The notes under the pieces are model-generated. The model was not told the DNA's origin. It did not search any database and saw only the letters and a program-made list of their open reading frames with translations. From positions 1 through 11,449 of the forward strand of contig CAIVKT010000178.1 in NCBI GenBank assembly GCA_903906615.1: 11,449 bases of DNA, written 5' to 3'. Origin of the DNA: an uncultured Bacteroidota bacterium (GTDB lineage Bacteria; Bacteroidota; Bacteroidia; Chitinophagales; Chitinophagaceae). Shown in pieces: positions 5,939 to 11,449 of the stretch. Every line of letters begins with the position of its first letter. The stretch's first letter is position 1. Both the position numbers and the translations under genes were made by a program.

Positions 5939-6898
5939 ATGCTGAACGATATAAAAATACTCAACGAGAAAGACACCCGTAGTGGTTTCGGGGAAGGGAT
6001 ACTGGAAGCAGGCCGCCGCAACCCTAATGTGGTAGCGCTTACTGCCGACCTTGCAGGGTCGCTGAAGCTGAATGACTTTATGAAGGAATTCCCTGATCGT
6101 TTTATACAGTGCGGCATTGCCGAGGCCAATATGATCGGCGTGGCCGCCGGCCTTACTATTGGCGGCAAAATACCTTTTACCACTACGTTTGCCAATTTCT
6201 CCACCTCGCGCGTGTATGACCAGGTGCGCCAGAGTGTGGCCTATAGCGGCAAGAATGTAAAAATATGCGCTTCACATGCCGGCCTTACGCTGGGCGAAGA
6301 TGGCGCTACACACCAGGTATTGGAAGACATAGGCATGATGAAAATGTTGCCGGGCATGGCAGTAGTTGTGCCCTGCGATTTTAACCAGACGAAGGCGGCT
6401 ACAATAGCTATAGCCGAGTATGAAGGACCTGTATACCTGCGGTTTGGCCGCCCTAAGTGGCCTAACTTTACTGCGGCAGACCAGAAGTTTGAGCTGGGCA
6501 AGGCACAGGTGCTTGCAGAAGGTACCGACATCAGCATTATAGCCTGCGGGCATATGGTGTGGCTGGCAGTAGAAGCGGCTAAGGAGCTTGCTGAAAAAGG
6601 TATTTCTGTGGACCTCATCAATATGCACACCATAAAGCCGCTCGATGAAGCGGCGATCATCAAATCGCTAAGCAAAACGGGCTGCGTGGTAACGGCAGAA
6701 GAACACCAGGTAAATGGTGGCCTTGGCGACAGCGTAGCCAATGTGGCGGCCCGCTATTGCCCTGTGCCACATGAGTATGTGGCTGTGATGGACACCTTTG
6801 GCGAAAGCGGCACACCTATGCAGCTGATGGAAAAATACGGCCTTACGAAGAAAAACATTATAGCTGCTGCTGAAAAAGCGCTGGCGAGGAAGAACTAA
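5939..6898 (+). CDS. Transketolase, C-terminal half (split form)
   Basis: A 319-residue protein covering the pyrimidine-binding and C-terminal domains of transketolase. Transketolase moves two-carbon units between sugar phosphates in the non-oxidative pentose phosphate pathway, using thiamine diphosphate, in the cytoplasm. Whole enzymes have about 620-680 residues; this is the separately encoded C-terminal chain. Visible motifs are ALTADLAGS (33-41), QCGIAEANMIGVAAGL (57-72) with E62 as the expected cofactor-activating glutamate, HAGLTLGEDGATHQVLEDI (113-131) with the GEDG-THQ loop, PGMAVVVPCD (138-147) and YLRFGRPK (166-173). The domain from about residue 190 has the usual IACGHMV and EEHQVNGGLG segments. 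The matching N-terminal, pyrophosphate-binding half is not upstream or anywhere in this window, so its gene must lie elsewhere. It is followed 7 bp later by the LEA14-like gene. Confidence 0.93.
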   Translation: MLNDIKILNEKDTRSGFGEGILEAGRRNPNVVALTADLAGSLKLNDFMKEFPDRFIQCGIAEANMIGVAAGLTIGGKIPFTTTFANFSTSRVYDQVRQSVAYSGKNVKICASHAGLTLGEDGATHQVLEDIGMMKMLPGMAVVVPCDFNQTKAATIAIAEYEGPVYLRFGRPKWPNFTAADQKFELGKAQVLAEGTDISIIACGHMVWLAVEAAKELAEKGISVDLINMHTIKPLDEAAIIKSLSKTGCVVTAEEHQVNGGLGDSVANVAARYCPVPHEYVAVMDTFGESGTPMQLMEKYGLTKKNIIAAAEKALARKN

Positions 6899-6905
6899 GC
6901 CGCCC

Positions 6906-7346
6906 ATGAGAGCTGCTGCATTTTTCTTCGGACTACTGTTACTGGCAACCTCCTGCAGGCAGCCTAAAGAGCTTGTGTACGAGGGTATAGATAAGGTGAC
7001 GGTAAACCAGTCTGTGATCTCCGTAAATGTGCGGATGTACAATCCTAACCACTACAAGCTGAAAATGAAGAATGCCGACCTGAGTGTGCTGCTCAATGGC
7101 GCTGTGATCGGCAAGATGGAAGCGGCAGATAACCTGGAGATAGCACGGCAGGATACCTTTACACTACCCGTGGCGCTGCATGTGGAACTGGCCAAATCAT
7201 TGCCCAATGCCATGCAGCTACTCTTCAACAGTGAGGTGAACATACAACTGACCGGGAATGTGAAAGCGGGCCGCCATGGCGTGTTTGTGAATGTGCCGGT
7301 AAACTACGAAGGCAAGTACGACCTTAAAAATCTTATCAATCAGTAA
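6906..7346 (+). CDS. LEA14-like (LEA type 2) lipoprotein
   Basis: A 146-residue lipoprotein: a hydrophobic leader followed by the lipobox LATSC with C17 as the lipidated residue. The mature part is a single LEA-2 (water stress/hypersensitive response, fibronectin-like) domain. It shows the typical sequence of strands VTVNQSVISVNVRMYNPNHYKLKMKNADLSVLLNG (about residues 31-65), with the conserved NPNxYxLKxKxxxxxxxxNG core, then the GKMEA / IARQDTF / LPVALHVEL strands. Bacterial relatives are linked to desiccation tolerance only by similarity to plant proteins; the actual role is unknown. It begins 7 bp after the transketolase-half stop and is probably cotranscribed with it. Its stop lies 4 bp from the stop of the convergent dcd gene. 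Confidence 0.85.
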   Translation: MRAAAFFFGLLLLATSCRQPKELVYEGIDKVTVNQSVISVNVRMYNPNHYKLKMKNADLSVLLNGAVIGKMEAADNLEIARQDTFTLPVALHVELAKSLPNAMQLLFNSEVNIQLTGNVKAGRHGVFVNVPVNYEGKYDLKNLINQ

Positions 7347-7350
7347 GGAA

Positions 7351-7887
7351 TCAGAACTTATTTTTCCACATCATACTTTCAACAGGCTTATTGGTACGGC
7401 CATTGTATTTTGCGCTGGCCTTACTGTTGTATTTGTTGATCACCTCGCCCTCGGCAGGGAAGTAAATAAGCTGGCCTATGGGCATACCTGCATATACACG
7501 CACCGGTTGCACGCAAGATATTTCCAGTGTCCAGGCATTGCAGAAGCCCACATCGCCTTTACCTGCCGTGGCGTGAATATCAATGCCCAGCCTGCCTGTA
7601 GATGATTTACCTTCTAAGAAGGGCACATGGGCATGTGTTTCGGTATATTCTTCCGTAACGCCGAGGTACAGCGTGCCGGGTTGTAATACATAACCTTCTT
7701 CGGATATCTCGAAGTGCGAGATCTGGTTGTGCTTGCGGGCATCGAGCATAGTATCGTTGTACACGGCAAGATATTTACCAAGATGCACATCATAAGAATT
7801 GGAGCCGAGGTTAGAGCGGTCGTAAGGCTCAATAACGATAGTGCCTTTTTCTATTTCTTCGAGTATGCGTGAGTCAGAGAGGATCAT
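7351..7887 (-). CDS. dcd: dCTP deaminase
   Basis: Deaminates dCTP to dUTP, which dUTPase then turns into dUMP for thymidylate synthesis; soluble and usually a homotrimer. The length, 178 residues, fits the family. The N-terminus MILSDSRILEEIEKG leads to the GSNSYDVHLG segment (28-37). The active site follows with LEGKSSTGRLGIDIHATAG (91-109), where S95, S96 and R99 match the conserved SSxGR, and GDVGFCNAWTLEI (111-123), where E122 corresponds to the catalytic glutamate of TLE. The region AGMPIGQLIYF (133-143) is the usual following strand. It is convergent with the LEA14-like gene (4 bp between stops) and has its own promoter-like boxes immediately upstream, which imply an almost leaderless transcript. 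Confidence 0.95.
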   Translation of the reverse strand: MILSDSRILEEIEKGTIVIEPYDRSNLGSNSYDVHLGKYLAVYNDTMLDARKHNQISHFEISEEGYVLQPGTLYLGVTEEYTETHAHVPFLEGKSSTGRLGIDIHATAGKGDVGFCNAWTLEISCVQPVRVYAGMPIGQLIYFPAEGEVINKYNSKASAKYNGRTNKPVESMMWKNKF

Positions 7888-7891
7888 GGAG

Positions 7892-7924
7892 CAAATATAT
7901 AATAAACATTATCTCCTCCCCAAA
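7892..7924 (-). promoter_or_regulatory. dcd promoter: TTTG, 21 bp, TATATTTG
   Basis: On the minus strand TTTG (7924-7921) and TATATTTG (7899-7892) are separated by 21 bp, which fits the Bacteroidota pattern of a -33 TTG and a -7 TAnnTTTG spaced 17-23 bp. The -7 box ends only 4 bp before the dcd ATG, so the transcript would start at or next to the start codon. The TTTG lies in the middle of a small palindrome, CCCC-AAA-GGGG (7918-7928). Confidence 0.5.
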
Positions 7925-7928
7925 GGGG

Positions 7929-8117
7929 TTAATAACATTTTTTACACAAGATATTTTAATAGAAAATTAATAAAAACATATTTATTCGATCTATTCGCCA
8001 CAACATCTTGTATTTATGCAGCATATTTTTGGCAATAACATTCATTTAACGTAAGTTTATCTTTCTATTTTCCTTATACTTTGATTTTTGCTGTTGGCAG
8101 CGTCGAAAAACAAGGAG
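7929..8117. other. AT-rich intergenic region between dcd and the surface adhesin
   Basis: About 190 bp without a gene, between the divergent dcd and adhesin genes. It contains an AATAACATT direct repeat (7931-7939 and 8034-8042) and a 7-bp inverted pair ACAAGAT / ATCTTGT (7946-7952 and 8005-8011), all within chance range for such AT-rich DNA. Toward the adhesin there is TAAGTTTA (8052-8059) and a TATACTTTG string near 8075-8083, each an imperfect -7 box. AAGGAG at 8112-8117 directly abuts the first adhesin ATG, which leaves no normal spacing to it. No RNA gene is evident. Confidence 0.4.
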
Positions 8118-11100
8118 ATGATAGAAGGAATTAATATCCAAAAACGCCTGAAAAACATAGTTATAAATATGCCGAAGAGAATAGGCGCTTACTATAAAGC
8201 CTTCTTTTTATTCGTGGTTATCTTCTTTTCGGCTTTTCAGTCGTACGCCTCGCATATTTTTGGTATCGATCTTTATTACACCTGGGTTTCCGGGAATACC
8301 TATACGATACACCTGGTTGTTTACGGCGATTGCTCCGGTGCGGCATTTCCCAATTTATCTACCTCGGTTCCTGTTATCAATGTGTATAACGGGCCTACCT
8401 TCATCAATTCTGTATCGCTAGCTATACAGGCCCCAACAGCGGGTGTAGAGGTAACGCCTGTGTGCCCGGCAGATGTGAGCAATACCACCTGCACCAACCT
8501 TGCCAACCCGATACCCGGAGTGAAAAAATTTGTATACAGCGCTAATGTAACGCTGTCAGGTACATCTGTAGACTGGCGGTTTTTGTTCCAGGGGGTTATG
8601 GGTACCAGCTCGGCTGGCAGGAGCAACAGTATCACCAACATAGTGATCCCCGGCATAGGCTCTACCATACAGCTGGTGGACACGCTGAATAACACCACGT
8701 TCAATAATTCGAGCGCAGTATATACTACTATCCCTACGCCGTTCTTTTGCCTTGATATACCTGCGAACTTCAACCCGGGCGCTGTAGACCCCAATGGCGA
8801 CAGTCTTGTGTTCAACCTGGTTCCGGGTGTAGATGCCAATACGGGCAGCAATGTAACCTACATCGCCCCCAGTACGGCTACGGCGCCATTGACCACCGCA
8901 GCAGGCTCATTTTCCTTCAGTAGTGTTACGGGGCAGCTGGCATTTAATCCGAATGCGATACAGAAGTCGCTGGTGGTGTATAATGTGGAGGAATATAGCG
9001 GTGGCGTACTCCGCGGCACCACGCAGCGCGAGATGACCGTTGTGGTTATCACCCCGTGCTCTGATATACCACCTACCGGAAGTATGAGCAGCGCCAGCGC
9101 AGGCACGCTTACATCACCCACATCGCTCAACATATGCAATGCTGTAGGGCCATTCACCTTCGACATCAACCCGACCGACCCCGACCATAATAATATAACC
9201 ATGACCGTGGCCGGCCTGCCCACGGGCGCTACCTTTAATATTGTAGGTAATGGCACACTGGCACCCACTGGTACATTTGCATGGTCTACTACCGGCGTGA
9301 CGCCCGGCACTTATATCTTCTACATCACCTACCAGGATGACGGCTGCCCGCTCTCCGGCAAGCAAACGATAGCGTATACCATTACTGTGCTGCCAATGCC
9401 TACGGAGGCATATGCACCTGTATCGGCAGCCACCTGCGTGGCCAAGGCTGTATTTCATGTAACGCCCGGCGGCTCGGCTTCGCCATGGGTACTTAAAGTG
9501 ATCAATGGCGGCACTACGATACAAACAATACCAGGTATTACAGGTATGGTCACAGACAGTTTATCGCCGGGTACCTATACCCTTCGGATGATCAACCCGG
9601 ATGGCTGCTATGTTGATACGGCGATCACTATCGTAGCGCCGGTATTACCGGTGCCGTCTGTTACTACCACCCCACCACTGTGCCCCGGCGGCGCTACCGG
9701 CACGGCTACCATCACGGCTACCGGCGGATTGCCGAGCTATACGTATGCTATCGGTTCAGGCGCTTATGGCACATCCGGCGCGTTTACGGGCCTTACTCCG
9801 GGCACTTATGTACTGCATGTGAAAGACGCTAACAGTTGTGAAAAGGACACCACGATCACGGTGCCGGATGCCACACCTATACTATCCCACTTTGAGATAC
9901 ATAAGCCGTTTTGCGACACATTTAATAATGGGTATGTGATCGTTACTGCATACAACAGCGTATCGCCATACACCTATGCCATAGGCAGCAGCGCCTATTC
10001 GGCCACAGATACATTTAGCCGCCTGGGCGTGGGAACATATACCTTCCACATTAAGAATGCCAACGGATGTATTGTAGATACCACGATAGCCCTTGTTGAT
10101 TCGGAGACACTTGAAGCGACGATAGCCATAGTGCCTATCCTTTGTAATGGCGGTACTGCGGCTGTTACCATATCGGGGGCAGACGGTTTTGGTACGCCGT
10201 ATACCTATGCAGAAAGCAGCAGTTCTTTTGGTTCATCCGGGGTATTTACAGTAACTGCGGGTACCTACACTTTTCATGTGCATGATGCAGAGGTTTGCTT
10301 TTTTGACACCACGCTCACCATCACACAGCCTACGCCTGTTACCATCACACCTGTGATTACCAATGTACTGTGCAATGGCGGTGCTACAGGTTCAGTTATC
10401 ATTATTGCAGCGGGAGGCACTCCTGCTTATACGTACAGTATTGCCGGTGGCGCATATGGCACTTCGTCCGGGTTTACCGGGCTATCAGCCGGGCCGGAAA
10501 TTATTTCTGTAGAGGACAATAACGGCTGCATCTATTCGCAGACAGTAAATGTTACGCAGCCTACAGCTATTGTTATTGATTCGGTATCATTACATCAACC
10601 TTTGTGCAATGGGGCGGCAAACGGCTCTATGAGCGTGTATGCGCACGGTGGCACAGGTGTATATAACTATGCACTCAGTGCGGGCGCATATGGTACTGCC
10701 AGAACTTTCACTACGCTTGCGGCAGGCACCTATGTGGTGCATGTGCGTGATGCCAATGGCTGCATCAAAGATACTACAGTGACCCTGGCGCAGCCATCGG
10801 TTTTGGTGCCATCTGCACTTGTGCGGCCTTCTGTGTGCCATACCCTGGCTAATGGCAAGGTAACCTTATCGGCATCGGGCGGCACACCAAGTTATACTTA
10901 TGCCATGGGCACGGGGGCGTACAGCACTACGGCATTGTTCTCGCCGTTGGCTGCGGGTGCCTATACCTTTCATGTGAAGGATGCTAATGGTTGCGTAAGC
11001 GATACGTCCATAACAGTCACCGATTCGCTGCTTGTTTCTTCGCTGCTCACCATTACGCCTGCCGCCTGCTATCACCAGGCCAGCGGCGCTGTGACAGCCA

Positions 11101-11449
11101 CAGGTACCGGCGGCGCATCGCCCTATACCTACTCGATGGGCACGGGTATATATGGTACATCAGGTACTTATATCGGCCTGTCAGCGGGCACAGACACCAT
11201 TCATATCAAAGATGTGAACGGCTGCAAGGCAGATACTATAATCACTATTTCGCAGCCCACTAAAATAGAGAAGGCCATTATCATTACTACACCTTCTTGC
11301 TACGGCTATGCTAATGGCGCTGTAGGGATAACGGTGACAGGTGGTACGCCGTCGTATACTTATTCGTTCGACAACAGCGCGTTTACTGCTACTGCTACTT
11401 TTAGCGGCCTTGCAGCCGGTACAGACTCTATACTGGTAAAAGACGCACA
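8118..11449 (+). CDS. Giant SprB-repeat surface adhesin (partial, 3' end beyond the window)
   Basis: From the ATG at 8118 the frame is open to the right edge: 1110 full codons and no stop. An in-frame TGA at 8082 bounds it upstream; the ATG at 8169 is an alternative start that gives a more usual signal peptide (MPKR..., then AFFLFVVIFFSAF, cleavage near SYAS-H). Residues about 45-314 form an N-terminal module with GNTYTIHLVVYGDCSG, DPNGDSLVFNLV and EEYSGGVLRGTTQRE, a recurring pattern on Bacteroidota exported proteins. Residues about 315-428 look like an Ig/cadherin-type domain. SprB-type repeats then run from about residue 429. SprB-like proteins are exported by the type IX system and act in gliding or adhesion; the C-terminal sorting domain that would confirm this is outside the window. 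The gene is rich in Thr, Gly, Ser and Ala, as such filaments are. Confidence 0.88.
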   Translation, partial: MIEGINIQKRLKNIVINMPKRIGAYYKAFFLFVVIFFSAFQSYASHIFGIDLYYTWVSGNTYTIHLVVYGDCSGAAFPNLSTSVPVINVYNGPTFINSVSLAIQAPTAGVEVTPVCPADVSNTTCTNLANPIPGVKKFVYSANVTLSGTSVDWRFLFQGVMGTSSAGRSNSITNIVIPGIGSTIQLVDTLNNTTFNNSSAVYTTIPTPFFCLDIPANFNPGAVDPNGDSLVFNLVPGVDANTGSNVTYIAPSTATAPLTTAAGSFSFSSVTGQLAFNPNAIQKSLVVYNVEEYSGGVLRGTTQREMTVVVITPCSDIPPTGSMSSASAGTLTSPTSLNICNAVGPFTFDINPTDPDHNNITMTVAGLPTGATFNIVGNGTLAPTGTFAWSTTGVTPGTYIFYITYQDDGCPLSGKQTIAYTITVLPMPTEAYAPVSAATCVAKAVFHVTPGGSASPWVLKVINGGTTIQTIPGITGMVTDSLSPGTYTLRMINPDGCYVDTAITIVAPVLPVPSVTTTPPLCPGGATGTATITATGGLPSYTYAIGSGAYGTSGAFTGLTPGTYVLHVKDANSCEKDTTITVPDATPILSHFEIHKPFCDTFNNGYVIVTAYNSVSPYTYAIGSSAYSATDTFSRLGVGTYTFHIKNANGCIVDTTIALVDSETLEATIAIVPILCNGGTAAVTISGADGFGTPYTYAESSSSFGSSGVFTVTAGTYTFHVHDAEVCFFDTTLTITQPTPVTITPVITNVLCNGGATGSVIIIAAGGTPAYTYSIAGGAYGTSSGFTGLSAGPEIISVEDNNGCIYSQTVNVTQPTAIVIDSVSLHQPLCNGAANGSMSVYAHGGTGVYNYALSAGAYGTARTFTTLAAGTYVVHVRDANGCIKDTTVTLAQPSVLVPSALVRPSVCHTLANGKVTLSASGGTPSYTYAMGTGAYSTTALFSPLAAGAYTFHVKDANGCVSDTSITVTDSLLVSSLLTITPAACYHQASGAVTATGTGGASPYTYSMGTGIYGTSGTYIGLSAGTDTIHIKDVNGCKADTIITISQPTKIEKAIIITTPSCYGYANGAVGITVTGGTPSYTYSFDNSAFTATATFSGLAAGTDSILVKDA
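9402..11449 (+). repeat. Array of nine SprB-type protein repeats (~231 bp each, last one cut off)
   Basis: Aligned on the first cysteine (codons at 9435, 9681, 9912, 10143, 10371, 10605, 10836, 11067, 11298), the units are 82, 77, 77, 76, 78, 77, 77 and 77 residues apart. Unit starts are near 9402, 9648, 9879, 10110, 10338, 10572, 10803, 11034 and 11265. The consensus is roughly C-N-G-x-A-x-G, then GGTPSYTYA, a gAYGT..tFtgL.aGTY.fhVkDaNGC block, and a DTtitvtqPt linker. In seven complete units measured (9681 to 11067) the second cysteine is 52 residues after the first, or 51 in the unit at 10143. The first unit (9402-9647) is the most divergent. DNA identity between units is modest, so they are old duplications. 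Confidence 0.85.

Noticed and set aside
6241..7042. Minus-strand frames under the transketolase half and LEA14-like gene
   Set aside because: They overlap well-supported genes and show no motif or plausible start context.
7918..7928. CCCCAAAGGGG as an intrinsic terminator or attachment site
   Set aside because: The stem is only 4 bp with a 3-base loop and no T-run in either orientation. It lies where the dcd -33 element should be.
7946..8011. ACAAGAT/ATCTTGT inverted pair as ends of a small mobile element
   Set aside because: Seven bases, no target-site duplication, and AT-rich DNA make this a likely chance match.
8321..9524. Minus-strand open frames under the adhesin (8321-8851, 8858-9310, 9114-9524)
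   Set aside because: The plus strand holds a continuous 1110-codon frame with a signal peptide and repeats; the minus frames are Val/Pro/Ala-rich shadows of Thr/Gly coding DNA.
9402..11449. DNA-level tandem repeat or CRISPR-like array
   Set aside because: The ~231-bp periodicity is in the protein; DNA identity between units is modest and there are no short identical repeats with unique spacers.

Overview
The window looks like chromosomal DNA of a Bacteroidota bacterium, most likely a Chitinophagaceae-type relative. The basis is: a giant surface protein with SprB-type repeats (type IX secretion and gliding lineage), -7 boxes of the TAnnTTTG type, few Shine-Dalgarno sequences, a bacterial SUI1/eIF1-like gene, and a transketolase split into separate half-genes. 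The genus is an inference from gene content, not something read from a marker gene.

Layout. Positions 1-5195 are read entirely on the minus strand. In transcription order from the right they are: a RelE/ParE-type toxin-antitoxin pair (5195-4720), two small exported proteins of unknown role (4670-3161), the two subunits of a 3-oxoacid CoA-transferase (3102-1630) separated by a short tandem repeat, a broken C-terminal piece of an ArsC-family arsenate reductase (1513-1373), an exported hypothetical protein (1285-104), and the first 23 codons of a probable magnesium-chelatase-like AAA+ protein running off the left edge. Positions 5253-7346 are plus strand: a SUI1/eIF1-like factor, an orphan antitoxin-like gene, the C-terminal half of transketolase and a LEA14-like lipoprotein. 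A dCTP deaminase gene (7887-7351) points back toward them.

From 8118 to the right edge one frame stays open for 1110 codons without a stop. It encodes a signal peptide, an N-terminal module seen on many Bacteroidota surface proteins, an Ig/cadherin-like domain, and then at least nine SprB-type repeats of about 77 residues, each with a cysteine pair mostly 52 residues apart. The gene continues beyond the window.

Most of the window is housekeeping or accessory material with no single shared pathway: ketone-body/acetoacetate activation (scoAB), pentose phosphate metabolism (tkt half), pyrimidine nucleotide supply (dcd) and translation (SUI1). The accessory signals are the AT-richer toxin-antitoxin and exported-protein block (about 3161-5195), the orphan antitoxin, the arsC relic, the AATGTG repeat between scoA and scoB, and the repeat adhesin. 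I found no convincing new multi-gene system. The adhesin and the AT-rich block are the parts most worth following up.
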